Source: Selaginella tamariscina (lineage: Eukaryota; Streptophyta; Lycopodiopsida; Selaginellales; Selaginellaceae). Taken from it: a DNA stretch of 64,000 nucleotides. Positions within the stretch are counted from its first letter, which is position 1. The number at the start of each line of letters is the position of its first letter. A model generated the notes under the pieces. It was not told where the DNA came from. It worked only from the letters and a program-made list of their open reading frames with translations, and did no database searches. Positions 11,391 to 22,673 of this stretch are shown here, piece by piece. A program made the translations under genes and the position numbers. The stretch spans positions 104,441 through 168,440 of the forward strand of contig PUQB01000553.1 of NCBI GenBank assembly GCA_003024785.1, given 5' to 3'.

Positions 11391-11990
11391 CTTTAAAAGA
11401 CGTGCATGAAGTTAGATCATTTCTTGGTCTGACAGGGTATTACCGAAGATTCATAAAGGGTTACTCGGAAATAGCGGCCCCATTGACAGATCTTACGAAA
11501 ACATTCCATGGCATTGGACTCCAGAGTGCCAACGTGCGTTCGTCAAACTCAAAGAGGCTATCTCTTCTGAGCCAGTTTTGCAGTTGCCCATCTTTGAAGA
11601 TCCCTTTGAAGTAGAATGTGACGCTTCCGACTTTGCAATTGGTGGTGTATTGCAACAGAAAGGACATCCAGTGTCCTTTTTCTCGAAGAAGTTAGATGCC
11701 GCGCAAACTCGATGGCCTACTCACGAAAAGGAGATGTATGCTATTGTTGCTTCCTTGGAGTATTGGCGTCATTATCTTCCAAGTCATGGCACTGTGGTTT
11801 GGACAGATAGTGTAACTCTAAGGTATTTTGAAACGCAGCCGAAGCTATCACGAAGTATGCTAGATGGCAGCAGAAGTTGGCACGATTTCAGCCTGAAATC
11901 AGACATAAAGCGGGAAAGGACAATGTGGTAGCTGATGCACTCAGTAGAAAGGGTCATCTTCGTATTATGTCAGCACCCGTGTCAACTTTG
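11391..11990 (+). pseudogene. RT connection and RNase H of element C
   Basis: The connection segment (VRSFLGLTGYYRRFIKGY) is in frame 11288-11614 and RNase H is in 11578-11931 (FEVECDASDFAIGGVLQQKG with the first Asp, THEKEMYAIVASLEYWRHY with the Glu). The end (RHKAGKDNVVADALSRK) is in the next frame. It would degrade the RNA strand during cDNA synthesis. Frameshifts near 11590 and 11880 break it. Confidence 0.8.
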
Positions 11991-13290
11991 GTGGATGAAT
12001 TTGTGACGGCGTATCCTCAGGACAAGTTTGCTAAGGAGGCTTTGAGCCTGGTGGCAAAGAGGAAACAAGTTCATCAATTACGAAGAGATGGTAATATTCC
12101 AGCAGGAATAGAAAGTCGAATGGATGCACTCAAACAGGCCATTTTGCAGTACGAGATGGAGTTCTTTATTATAAAGAAAAGAGACTCTATGTTCCAGAAG
12201 GGACATGGAGGGAGAGGCTGTTAAGAGAGCATCACGACGTTCCTTTGGCAGGACATGGTGGAAGGCATAAACACGTTGGCTTTGTTGAATTCTATTGGCC
12301 GGGTATGATAGATGATGTTGCCAAGTATGTCAAGACATGCCCCACATGTCAACAAGTAAAGAGCCGATCGCAAAAACGAGCTGGGAAGTTGCATGTATAC
12401 CGATTCCAGAGCGGCCATTTCAAAGTGTTACTTTGGACTTTATCATGGGATTGCCAAAATCTTGTGGTTTTAATGCGCTCATGGTGGTAGTCGATCGGTT
12501 TTCAAAGGTTGCTCATTTCATTCCAACTGTAGAGACAGTGAATGCAATTCAAGCAGCGAAGTTGTTCTTCCACGAAGTCATAAGAGTGCGCGGCTACCGG
12601 AAACGATGATCTCAGATCGGGATCCTCGATTTACGGGCAAGTTTTGGGGAACATTGTTTAAGCAGTTTGGACGTTTAGTTACACCTACCATCCGCAAACT
12701 GATGGTCAAACGGAGAGGGTGAACCGACAAGTCGAGGACTATCTCAGATGCTATGTTCAAGGTGATCAACTTGATTGGGCTGAACACTTGGATATGGCTG
12801 AGATATGTTACAATAACTCGACACACACTGATCGGATGTAGCCCGATGGAAGTGTTAACTGGGAATAAGGGTGGTATTCCTCAGAGTATGGTGTTACCGA
12901 AAGACGATAGCAATCGAGTTCCATCTGTAGCAGAGTTCACGGACAATTGTATCGAACATGGGAAGCTGCTCGTCAAGCGATGGCTGCAGCACAGGAAAGG
13001 TATCGTCAGCAGTACGATAACATCGACGGGATGTAGAGTATCAGGTTGGGGATATGGTATTGTTGAGTACCAAAAACCTGAAGGTTCCAACGACTCTTTC
13101 GAAGAAGTTTCTATCGCACTACATAGGCCCATACAAGGTGGTGAAGCGAGTAGGGAAAGTGGCTTATGGGTTAGATCTTCCTCCAGAGTTGGGAACAATA
13201 CACAATGTGTTTCATGTCAACTTGCTCGAGCCATTCCACAAGGATGAGAAACATATCATAATTTACGTCCGCCTCCAAGTTAGTTGGTGA
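11991..13290 (+). pseudogene. Integrase of element C
   Basis: Zinc region at 12225-12360 (HKHVGFVEFYWPGM, KTCPTCQQVKSRSQ). The core starts with VTLDFIMGLPKSCGFNALMV (first Asp), then ISDRDPRF (second Asp, about 12608-12632, out of frame) and DGQTERVNRQVEDYL (catalytic Glu, about 12703-12750). The C-terminal barrel is at about 13050-13250 (HYIGPYKVVKRVGKVAYGLDL, HNVFHVNLLEPFHK). At least four frameshifts. The order and motifs are those of plant chromoviruses. Confidence 0.8.
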
Positions 13291-13483
13291 GGAGAAAGAA
13301 TTTGAAGTTGAGGCGATATTAAAGGGGCGAAACATTCATGGACGGCGAAAACGTAAACGTGAATATCTTGTTAAGTGGAAAGGGTACCCGGCATGCGAGT
13401 CGACATGGGAACCATTGGAGAATCTGCAGAACGCGATGGAGTTAGTGAATGAGTTTGAGGCGAGGTCTCAAACTGATTAAGAA
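13291..13483 (+). pseudogene. Chromodomain of element C
   Basis: In the frame beginning GAGGAGAAAGAA at 13291 the translation gives FEVEAILKGRNIHGRRKRK, EYLVKWKGYPACESTWEP and a closing helix ENLQNAMELVNEFE, then TAA at 13481. This is a full chromodomain with its aromatic residues. It is one frame away from the end of the integrase ORF (13290). Confidence 0.8.
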
Positions 13484-13570
13484 ATAAAGTTATTTCTTCT
13501 TAACCTAGGGGCCGACAGACAACTTAACTAGAGGCCTCCAATATAAATTCTAGTTAACTAAAGAAATTAA

Positions 13571-13856
13571 ATGCATGTTGTAACTAAACTGAGCATAGCT
13601 ATAGTCCAATTTCCTATAATTAGCAATTTTAGCTATTTAATTAGCATTTTCTAATATTAAAGAAAATTCTTTAGAATAATGTTTGAAAACAGAATATTCT
13701 TTAGAATATTCTATTTGTAATCGACCCTTTAATAATTATAACATTCATTGAACAAAAATTAATAACATTATAAAAGTAGAAGGTATTAAATTATATAATA
13801 TATTGCCTAAATGGAAGAGCATAAGAGGTACATTATATAAATTAAAACAAATTAAA
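13571..13856 (+). repeat. Left terminal inverted repeat, copy 1
   Basis: It pairs in inverted orientation with 17941-18222, from the terminal ATGCATGTTG to the inner AGCATAAGAGGTACATTATA, with scattered substitutions and small indels. It includes nested short palindromes around GAATATTC. Confidence 0.85.
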
Positions 13857-15221
13857 TTTATACACATTGCATATATTAGTACACATATATACATACACAC
13901 GTGTATCACACAGACATACATACATATTACATGTGTAAATTCAATGTTTACATAGGGTTTAGGGTTTAGGGTTTAGGTTAGTTTAGGGTTAGGATGGATC
14001 ATGCATGGTGTGTATGTGTGAAAGAAGAGAGAGTGTTAAAAATTAATTTTGTATGCATTGCATATATTAGTACACATATATACATACACATATTATACAT
14101 AAATATACATACATAGTACATAATATTGTAACATCAATACATATTATGGATCATGCATGGTGTGTATGTATGAGAGAAGAGAGACAGTACATATTATGGA
14201 TCATACATGTGTGTATGTACGAGAGAAGGGATTATACATGATGACACTGTGTATGTATGAGAGAAGAGAGAAAGTGTTAACAAATTAAAATTGTACACAT
14301 TACATATATTAGTGCACATATATACATACACACGTGTATACACACAACACATATATATACATGTGTAAATTCAATGTGTTGCATATACACAGACTGAGTA
14401 CATATAGATCATACATGCATTGAACATGATGTTTTTCAATAAAGAAGCAACATTTAATTTCTCAAGTTTGGTTTAGGGCAATGCATTGTGTGCATATGTG
14501 TTTTTGTAAGTGCTTCTAATGCGTGTGCACATGTATATATAAATTTATGATGTGTAATTTGTGTTTATATATGTGTGCAAAACAAACATTGAATAATTAA
14601 GAAAATAATATTAATAAACACACTATGAACATATTTTAAATTATACATAATAATATATGATTTTATTTAATATAGCCATATATAGTTTTAATAATATATA
14701 TTAATTTAATATTGATAATAAGGTTTAACACTGGAATATTCTTGAAATAATAAGAATTTAATTGAAGATCAAGTTAACTAAATTAATTATGATAATCATG
14801 TTTAATATTGGAATATTTTGGAATAATAAGAAAATAATAAAGAATATCCCATTAATATAAATAAGATTACATCATTTTATCTAATATATAGTCATATATA
14901 GTTTTAATAATATATATTAATTTAATATTGATAATAAGGTTTAACATAGGAATATTCTTGAAATAATAACAAATTAATTGAGAAAATCCCATTAATATAT
15001 ACAAATGTAGAATAATTACTGAAATAATTAAGAATAAGACTAATTTAATTATGATAATCAGGTTTAATATTGGAATATTCTTTGAATATTAAGAAAATAA
15101 TAAAGAATATCCATTAATACTAGGAAATGTAAATTAGTTACTCGAGTAACTAAGAAAATAATAATAATAAACAGACTATGAATATATTTTAAACAATATA
15201 TAATAAAATATTAATTTATTT
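13857..15221. other. AT-rich non-coding left arm of copy 1
   Basis: No coding frame. It holds repeated phrases (GGATCATGCATGGTGTGTATG, GAGAGAAGAGAG, TTAGTACACATATATACATAC) that are shared in order with 36711-37703 in copy 2. It also has two near-identical ATATATTAATTTAATATTGA blocks (about 14690 and 14920) resembling an internal tandem duplication of about 230 bp. Confidence 0.7.
13953..13995 (+). repeat. Interstitial telomere-like TTTAGGG tract
   Basis: About five units of TTTAGGG, two of them slightly altered. This is the Arabidopsis-type plant telomere repeat, here inside the transposon's left arm. Copy 2 has two such tracts in matching positions. Confidence 0.85.
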
Positions 15222-16045
15222 ACACTAATAATAATCTACACTCAATTGAAGCTATGTGAACATGTGAACAAGTGCCTCAGTTTAATGGGGTTTTAAGCAA
15301 TCTGCACTAGTACCTTCAATAACATATGGAATACTCATTTTAAGGATGTGGAGATTGCAAAACACTCTAGCTTTTCCAAGTGTGACACTTGTACATCATT
15401 GAAGGCTGCAGAGGCTTGTGCAAAAACTTTGGTGGAAATCACTGCCATTTAAAAAAGATGAGGCCCACATGATTGCACAACAAACTTGCCAGTCTCAGTA
15501 CTATGCACACGCATGCTTTCTGTGTCACGCCCATCAGAGTACCTGTGCTTGATCTATGACAAGATGGATCATTCAAAGACTAGCATTCCAAAGCTCGTTG
15601 CAACACCAAAGTGCCTTGGAAATGTCATGAAACTTCCGATTTCATTAACATGTGTGCTAACACATGGACACGATTGTGAATTATATGGACACTTTTCACT
15701 TCCACATTAGTCTAGCGACTCCAATTTCACTATTGGGTCGTTGGCCATGTGTTTCAGAAACCTTGAAGCCCACTCACAGACAAGTCCTATTAGTGATCTC
15801 AAAGTGAAAAAACAACACCTTCAACCTTTACATAATGCTCTCATGAACACGTCTGCACTTGAGGCTACTTGGGAATATGAGAGGCATTGTCAGCAGCTTG
15901 CACAAAAAACAGATGGCCCTGTTGAGAGTTCAGGTTCAGTGGAGGGATCTAGCTCAAATAGTGTACATGTGTCCTCAACATCAAATAAGCTTCCTTGTCA
16001 TTTGCTTTTACAGATGGATAATTGTGCAGGCGAGAACAAAAATAG

Positions 16046-16099
16046 GTAAATCATTTTACTTAAGGGTTTCTCAAGCTCATACTTACTTTTATTTTCTAG
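16046..16099 (+). other. Conserved 54-bp intron, copy 1
   Basis: It begins GTAAATCA and ends TTTTCTAG, between the codons for ENKN and YVLAYL. It matches the intron at 41802-41855 in length and nearly in sequence, so it predates the split of the two copies. Confidence 0.75.
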
Positions 16100-17003
16100 A
16101 TATGTGCTAGCATACTTGTTAATGCTTGTTGCCAAAGGTGTATTTGAGACAATCACACTCAGTTTCCTTATGGTTGGTCACACTCATGAAGATATTGATG
16201 CGTTCTTCAGTAAGGTCTCCAACTCTACAAAAAGACAAGTGCACTTACCTTACCGCATATGATGAATCTTTTTGAAAACTGCATCTCCAAAAAAATTGTG
16301 CTTTGCTTGTGACTGAGGTGCCAGACTTCAAAAAATTTCTCAAGGAGTATATAAAAGAGAGGAGTGATTCTTTAGTTAGTCACCTTGTGCCGCTACAATT
16401 CTTTTTCTCCATACGAGATGGTATACCTATTATGCAGTACAAGTTACGGCCATCAGAGCATGAGTGGTTATCAAAAAGAGGGCTTAATGCTCTTCAAAAG
16501 TGGAGAGAATGGAAAGTCACTTCTCCTAGATGACAATCAGACCCTATTCCATTGAGTGCCTAGCTCAAGGAACAAGAGGTTATTATTAATGGCATCAAAA
16601 AATATGTGGCATGGGTTCAAAAATTGATGCCAAAGAATTCTGATAAGGCAACTGGTTACTTAGAACTATATAGCATCTGGTCGACTATTAGGAGACTGTT
16701 GTTCAAGAGTTGGAAGGGCCTACTGTCACAAGTACAGAATTGCAACACCCTTTTGGCCTAAAAAAGGTGGCGAGAGGAGATTGAAATGACATCACTGAGC
16801 ACAGACAACATAGAAGCCAGTAGTGATGTGGAAGTGCAAACCCCACACTTTATTGGACAAAGAAATCAAAAACTTAAAGCATACTTGGATTGCTGCAAGG
16901 ATCTTCAAAAACTAATGATGCTCCAGATGTGTCATATAATTAGCCTATTTGGATGGGTTAAATTATCGACACACTTAAAGTAATCACAAAAAATAGTATG
17001 GTT

Positions 17004-17513
17004 TGTCAAGCCACGATCCAGGAACAAGGAAGTGAGTAGAATTCCGAGAACAAGGAAGCTTGACTTAGAAGCAGGACAAGGAGCAGGACATGAACTGGAG
17101 CAGGACATGAACTAGGAACCAAGAACAAGAACAAGAGCAGGAGGCAAGGAGCAAGACAAGAACAAGGAACAAGAATGATTGTAGAATGACTGGTGTTGAT
17201 AGTAAGTGATGTACAACAATTAGGTCAAAGCTTTTATGCTCACAACTCCAAGCTAATCTGGTCATGAGTCTAATTTGGTCATGAGCTAAAATAGTGACCC
17301 TTATCCTTTAGGCATATCCTGTAGTATATCCTATAGGCATATCCTGTAAGCATATCCTGCAGGCATATCCTGTAGGTATATCCTATAGGCATATCCTGTA
17401 GGAATAGCCTATAAGTATATCCTGTAGGAATATCCTACAGGCATATCTGTAGGTATATAGGCATATTTTGTAACCCGTATCCTATATCCTGCATCTTGTA
17501 TCGGGTCGTGACA
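17004..17513. mobile_element. Solo LTR with TGGTT target duplication
   Basis: It begins TGTCAAGCCACGATCC and ends TATCGGGTCGTGACA, like the LTRs of elements A and B. It is flanked by TGGTT at 16999-17003 and 17514-17518. Copy 2 of the host transposon has the uninterrupted site (AATAGTATTGTTAAGG near 42765-42780), which is a natural empty site. No internal retroelement sequence remains, so it arose by LTR-LTR recombination. Its 3' half has about ten 14-bp TATCCTGTAGGCA-like units. Confidence 0.9.
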
Positions 17514-17940
17514 TGGTTAAGGTTGCATGGTTCAAACCACAAAAGAGAAGGAGAGCGAAAGATATAATGGATGCCTAGAGAAAACATGGTCTCCCAATCA
17601 AAAAGACCTAGCATGTTTTATAAATGTTAAATCCATTCGATATGGGTGAATGTCAAGAAGCGTTGATAAAGTCACGATTAACAAAATTGCAAGGGAATGT
17701 ATATTTTCTGAAGCTTAAAGCAATTATAAAATTATAAAATATCATATATTTAATATTCATAATTATTATAAATCTTTAATAATAGTATCAAATTGTTTGC
17801 TTAACTATATAAATTTAAAAAACAATATGGAAGATTGACTATATTATTATAGGATTTGTATATTATATATATATTACTACTACAAATTTTAATTAATAAT
17901 GTTATATTTAAATATTAATATTTTAATAACAACATTAATA

Positions 17941-18222
17941 TTTATATAATGTACCTCTTATGCTTTCCTTAATTGTTATATTAGGCAATATATTATATAA
18001 TTTAATACCTTCTACTTTTATAATGTTATTAATTTTTGTTCAATGAATGCTATATTTTTAAAGGGTTGAATACAAAATAGAATATTCTAAAGAATATTAT
18101 ATTTTCAAACATATATTCTAAAGAATATTCCTTTAATATTAGAAAATGCTAATTAAATAACTAAAATTGCTAATTATTAGGAAATGGACTATAACCATGC
18201 CCATTTTAGTTACAACATGCAT
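17941..18222 (-). repeat. Right terminal inverted repeat, copy 1
   Basis: Inverted partner of 13571-13856. It also matches 43201-43483, the right end of copy 2, in direct orientation. Confidence 0.85.
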
Positions 18223-18659
18223 CTTGGACTAGGAGTGGGTTGAGGGATCCCGAGAAGCACCCAAGGACGGAGGAGCCAGTGGATTGGGAAGCAAGAGTGG
18301 TCCAAAGCTAGCTTGTCTGGGTACCAAACTAAAGAAAAAGAGGAGTTAGCCCAAGCAGCAAAAGGCTAAGGCGTGGAGAGTGGGGATGGTGTTCGAGAAC
18401 TGTTGGTTATGCAGAAGGAAGGCATTGGTGATGTCCCCCTCCTGGTTCCATCATTCGCAGATGTTGGAGATTTGACAACATTCCTCAATTCCATGATGGG
18501 TAGTGAGGAGACTCAACCAGATCTTGGTTGACTACTTTGTTTCGGATGCAAAATACGTGATCGTTGAGCTGCGGTTTACAGCACCTCCGAGACTATCAGA
18601 CTCACTCCTATGGGTGAAGGACACCAGTCAAATTCGGATCTCAGCTTGACCTCTCCCTA

Positions 18660-19420
18660 ATGACTAAGCTAAGGATACTCAGCTGGAATGTGAATGGTAT
18701 GTCTAATAATGATGCGGTGGGTATTTACCAGCGTGCTCAACTTGGTCAGAACATTGCTGAGACATGCGTTCGTCAACTAGTGGATGTTGTGATGATCCAA
18801 GAACATTACGTGCCAAGGGAGGAATTGGAGAAGGACAAGTGATTTTCCCAAAGGGTACCACATTTTGGAATCCAGCCATAGGACGAATAGGTGGCACACT
18901 AGTTGGTGTTGCCAGACGATGGGTGGGTCATGTTCAATGCCATGAGACAATGGTATGTGGACGAGCTCAATGTGTGGACCTATGGGGGACAAGGTTCAGG
19001 ATACTTAACGTTTATGCACCAGCGGAGAGATGGTCGAGGGAGCGCACCCAACTGTGGAAGCAACTACTAGACTAGCTACCTGGGGATGTAGATAAGTGGC
19101 TGCTTGGTAGAGACTACAACATGTTGGAGCTTGAAGACAATTCGACAAACCCAATCGTGGCAAGGCAGACGTTGAATGCAGCGCAGGGGCAACGTGAGCA
19201 ACAAGCTTGGAGAGCTTTGAGAGCAACGATGGGGATCTTGGATGCCTATGAATGGAGAGGTTCATTTTGCACATCCCTAGATTCACGTGGACAGGGACTC
19301 TTCCAAGTGGAGCCAGGATCTACAAGCAACTTGATCCGCTTCTACCTCTCTGCTTGGTTTATGAAGCAAAGTGGCGTTCTTGCGTGCCATCGGGATTTCA
19401 GGATATAAGACCACTCACAT
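18660..19420 (+). pseudogene. LINE endonuclease remnant
   Basis: ATG 18660 opens MTKLRILSWNVNGMSNN, the N-terminal beta-strand and Asn motif of exonuclease-endonuclease-phosphatase domains, then VVMIQEHYVP with the metal-binding Glu. A frameshift near 18830 leads to a second frame with TTFWNPAIGRIGGTLVGVA and FRILNVYAPAE. Further on, VDKWLLGRDYNMLELEDNS recalls the GDFN/N..E motif. The role would be to nick target DNA for primed reverse transcription. Confidence 0.75.
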
Positions 19421-19699
19421 GTTCTCCTCACGATAAAGTGTTTAGCACGACTAGGTGCTAATATGAGGCCAGCAGCAATTACTAGGAGACTCGTAAGGGA
19501 CCCGCAAGTGATGAACCGCCTGGAGGAGGAATGGACAAGGAGGTCAAAGAATGGAGATGCTGACCTGGTGGGATATGCATCAATGTCTTGTTGGGAAGAG
19601 CAATGGGTGCAACAGTCAAAGGTCTTTGGACGTATCCGAGCGGTCTGTGGTAGCCTTGCTACTTGCCAACGTTTGCTAGCTTGAGATGCTGACTATCCA

Positions 19700-21200
19700 T
19701 GGCTAATTGCAAGGGAGGTAGCCTGCAAAACCACCTTAAGAAGTTGGAGAGTGGAAACTTTCATCACCTCAGGGATTTGAGATGGTATAAAAGTGAAAGG
19801 AAATTGGATGCTGAGTTCTACCGAGTGATCTGACTTACGCTAAAAGGAACATTAATCTTTGGGCTACGAGATCCTACAGGGACGATGTAGATGGCATGCT
19901 GGATGTGGGATCTCAATATTTTGAGCAAACTCTTTTTAGTTGAACCATGGACGAGGGAAAAGTCGTATGCATGCACGGCGGTGTGGTTGGTGCTTGTTCT
20001 GAGGGTTACAAAGGAGATGCGGGTTATTCTGCAAAGTCCCTTCACGATTACTAAATTGCGGCAAGCAATGCTGGCACTTAACGAGTGTGATAAGTCACTG
20101 GGGTGGATGGACTCCCAATGGAGTTCTTTGCACAAGCGTGGGAATGGCTGGGAGAAGATGTGCTTCAAGAATAGATTGTGGCAAAAGACAACAACCCACT
20201 ACTTCCTTGGGCGGATGCAATGATGGAAGGTGTAATTGCTCTAATCCCAAAGGAGGGACTAACAAACTTGGTGGATGTGCGAAGTTGGAGGCTGATCACA
20301 ATGCTCAACTTGGTGTACAAGATATATGCTAAAGTGATGGCGACTCAACTGCAATTGGTGATGAGAGTGGTGATCAACCATGCACAGAATGGATTCCTTC
20401 AGGAACAACAATTGTATGAGAATTTGGCTATAATGCTATGGCCAGTAGGGAGGAACAGGTTATGTATTGTGCGCTATTGCTGGATGGAGAAAAGGCTTAT
20501 GATTGAGTAGACTGGACTTTCTTTGAAGGTATGATGCTAAGGATTTGCTTTTCGCAACCATTCGTTAAGTGGACTGCCAACTTTACAGGTATTCAAGGTC
20601 GACATGTGTACCTCTAGAGATCTATTCGCCAAGGGTGCCTTTGGCACCCTACCTTTTCCTCATGCAAGCGGAAGCAATGCACGCATACCTGGCACGTCTT
20701 TGTCCAGCCCCTGTCTATGGGATACCCCTACCACGGTGCATAGGGGCTCTTGAGGACCTCGACCTCTAGTTGCATAGGAACTACTTAGGAGCTACTTTGT
20801 AGACGACACGAGTTTCATGGTGCACAAAACGTGGGAGAACCTAGACAAACTCAAGCACTTGTTGGACCATTTCAACATTGTAGCTGGCACAAGGACCAAT
20901 TGGCATAAGTTGAAGGGGATCTGGTTTAGTGAGCAGCCACAAAAGAATTGGGGGTCTCAGTGGGGTTTTGACTAGTTAGAGTGGGAGCATAACTGGGTGT
21001 GCAAGTGGGTGCTCTATATGACCCGGGACGACAAACTACCTTTGTGCTACAATGTCTTCTCGGCCATCTCACACAGTGGGACAATTGTAAACTATCCTTG
21101 CCAACTAGAGTTATTGTAGCCAATGCGGTCTTGCTAGGATCCTTGTGGTTCTACGTGGGCATCTGGAGCCTTATGGATAGAACCCTCAAAGAAATATAAT
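19700..21200 (+). pseudogene. LINE reverse transcriptase remnant
   Basis: Motifs across several frames, in order: ITKLRQAMLALNECDKSLG; ALIPKEGLTNLVDVRSWRLI (20236-20295); YKIYAKVMATQL; AQNGFLQEQQLYENLAIML; LLDGEKAYD (about 20480-20506); SIRQGCPLAPYLFL (about 20613-20655, across a shift); and YFVDDTSFM (about 20794-20820) in place of the usual YADD. This is the RT order of L1-like plant LINEs. Broken by many stops. 21200-21832 continues as weak downstream similarity only. Confidence 0.75.
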
Positions 21201-21832
21201 AGGGCCTATGTTTGGCAGGGCGATTTGTCTAGGAGGAAGTACCATTCACACATTCTGTGGGATTCTTGTGCAAGATCACGAGCCCAAGGTGGTTTAGGAT
21301 TGGTTCCCCTGGGTCTGACAGCGAAGGCTTTGCTGGTGAGATGGTGGTTTGCAGCCTATTTCCCGGCAATCATGCTTGGAAGATCATGCTCCAGGCAAGG
21401 ATGCTATGGATCAAACCAAGACGTCCATCCAAAGTGTAGGGAGCACAATGGGCAGAGGACCTGAGGTGGTTGTTCAACCGCCCACCATTCAGGGACGCAT
21501 CTGCAAGGGGGTCATTTAGTGGCACTTTGTTGAGATACTGGGAGGAACTTTGGGCAAGGCTGCAACTAGTAATTCCATCTAGGTTGGAGGAGGTCACTTC
21601 CATGCCTGTGTTCCTGCATGACCTGGTTCATCCAGAGGGTATCGGGATCCCAGTGGGCGACAAGCGCATGCCCTAGGGTGTAAAAGCTATCTATTGTCGA
21701 TGGCATGCAGCAAGTTTACGAATGGTTGGCAACTGAGGACTTTGGACATGAGACATGGAGTAGCGGTTGAATGGGTCTGGCAATGGAGCTGAACAGATCC
21801 CAGTGGAGATTAATAGCTAGAGAGATCACAGT

Positions 21833-22673
21833 TGTCAAGCCACGATCTAAGAACAAGGAAGTTTGACTCAGGAGTAGGACAAGGGAGCTTAACGCAGAAG
21901 GGACAAGGAGCGGACAGGAACTAGGAACTCATGAGCAGGACAAGGAGCATGACAGGAACTAGGAACTCAAGAGTAGGACAAGGAGCGGAACAGGAACTAG
22001 GAACTCATGAGTCAGGAGTAGGACAAGGGAGCTTGACTCAGGAGTAGGACAGGGAGCAGAACAGGAACTAGAAACTCAGGAGCAGAACAAGGTGCAAGAC
22101 ATGAACTTGGAACTCAGGAGTCAGGAGTAGGACAAGGGAGTTTGACTTAAGAGTAGAACAAGGAGCATGATAGAAACTAGGGGCTCATGAGCAGGACAAG
22201 GAGCAAGACAGGAACTAAGAACTCAGGAGCAAGACAAGGAATTACGAACTCAGGAGCAAGACATGAACTAGGAACTCATTAGCAGGACAAGGAACTAGGA
22301 ACTCACAAGCAGGAATAGGACAAGGAATTAGGAATCAAGATGAGAGCATGAGGCAAGGAGCAAGACAAGAACAAGACAAGAACAAGGAACAAGAATGATC
22401 ATAGAATGACTGGTGTTGATAGTAACTGATTCTACAACAATTAGGTCGGAGCTTTTATGCTCACAACTCCAAGAGCTAATCTAGTCATGAGCCTAATCTA
22501 GTCACTAGCTAAAAATGGTGACCCTTATCCTATAGGTATATCCTGTAGGCATATCCTGTAGGTATATCCTACAGGCATATCCCATAGGCATATTCCGTAG
22601 GCATATCCTTTAGGTATATCCTGTAGGCCGAATCCTATATCCTGTATCCTGTATCATGTATCGGGTTGTGACA
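21833..22673 (-). repeat. 3' LTR of element B (841 bp, minisatellite-expanded)
   Basis: It starts TGTCAAGCCACGATC and ends GTATCGGGTTGTGACA. From about 21850 to 22380 it is filled with variable 30-48 bp units built from AGGACAAGGAGCA and GGAACTAGGAACTCA. From about 22520 to 22640 there are 14-16 bp TATCCTGTAGG units. It is more than twice the length of the LTR of element A. Confidence 0.85.

Larger units (their letters stand above)
7591..13570 (+). mobile_element. Ty3/gypsy chromovirus C, lacking its 3' LTR
   Basis: A plus-strand element inserted into element A. It has a 5' LTR (7591-8510), a classic primer binding site, then gag, zinc knuckle, protease, reverse transcriptase, RNase H, integrase and chromodomain in the standard order, ending with a stop at 13483. 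The LTR start TGTTATAG does not recur downstream: the sequence runs 90 bp past the stop and then meets the end of the DNA transposon at 13571. On the far side of that transposon (18223) a LINE begins, so the element was truncated, not merely interrupted. Many 1-bp frameshifts break the coding frames. Confidence 0.85.
15222..17717 (+). pseudogene. DUF7869-type transposase, 5'-truncated and broken (copy 1)
   Basis: The sequence is collinear with the copy 2 transposase from its codon for the segment before FSKCDTC to the C-terminus. It keeps the MDNCAGENKN motif (about 16012-16045), the 54-bp intron and MVGHTHEDIDAFFS (about 16170-16212). It carries extra stops (for example in SLPH-stop-SSDS near 15710), frameshifts and the solo LTR at 17004-17513. 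At about 16786-16850 it keeps a reading frame (MTSLSTDNIEASSDVEVQTP) that copy 2 has lost, so the two copies together define the frame. The protein is a presumed DDE/D-type transposase; this copy is dead. Confidence 0.75.
13571..18222 (+). mobile_element. Long-TIR DNA transposon, DUF7869-type, copy 1 (internally deleted)
   Basis: The two ends are inverted copies of each other over about 280 bp at roughly 90 percent identity by eye. The outermost 16 bases (ATGCATGTTGTAACTA) match exactly. Inside are an AT-rich left arm with telomere-like repeats and a broken transposase of the DUF7869 type on the plus strand. Compared with copy 2 (36711-43483), this copy lacks the palindrome array and the first third of the transposase (copy 2 about 38340-40990); the junction is near 15222. 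It therefore looks like a non-autonomous deletion derivative. A solo LTR sits inside it. No convincing target duplication is seen, apart from ATGCAT at both borders. Confidence 0.8.
18223..21832 (+). mobile_element. Degraded LINE (non-LTR retrotransposon)
   Basis: In plus-strand order it has a possible ORF1 tail (18240-18655, with stops and no recognised domain), an AP-type endonuclease and a reverse transcriptase of the plant LINE kind. Its 3' end is cut by the LTR of element B at 21833, so no poly(A) tail or 3' UTR is visible. Its 5' side abuts the DNA transposon end at 18222. Frames are broken throughout. Confidence 0.75.

Noticed and set aside
13484-13570. A 3' LTR of element C
   Set aside because: The LTR start TGTTATAGTTTTT is not found here or later, so no 3' LTR can be called.
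17065-17265. A Ser/Cys/Leu-rich short frame in the solo LTR
   Set aside because: Translation of the LTR minisatellite; no homologue expected.
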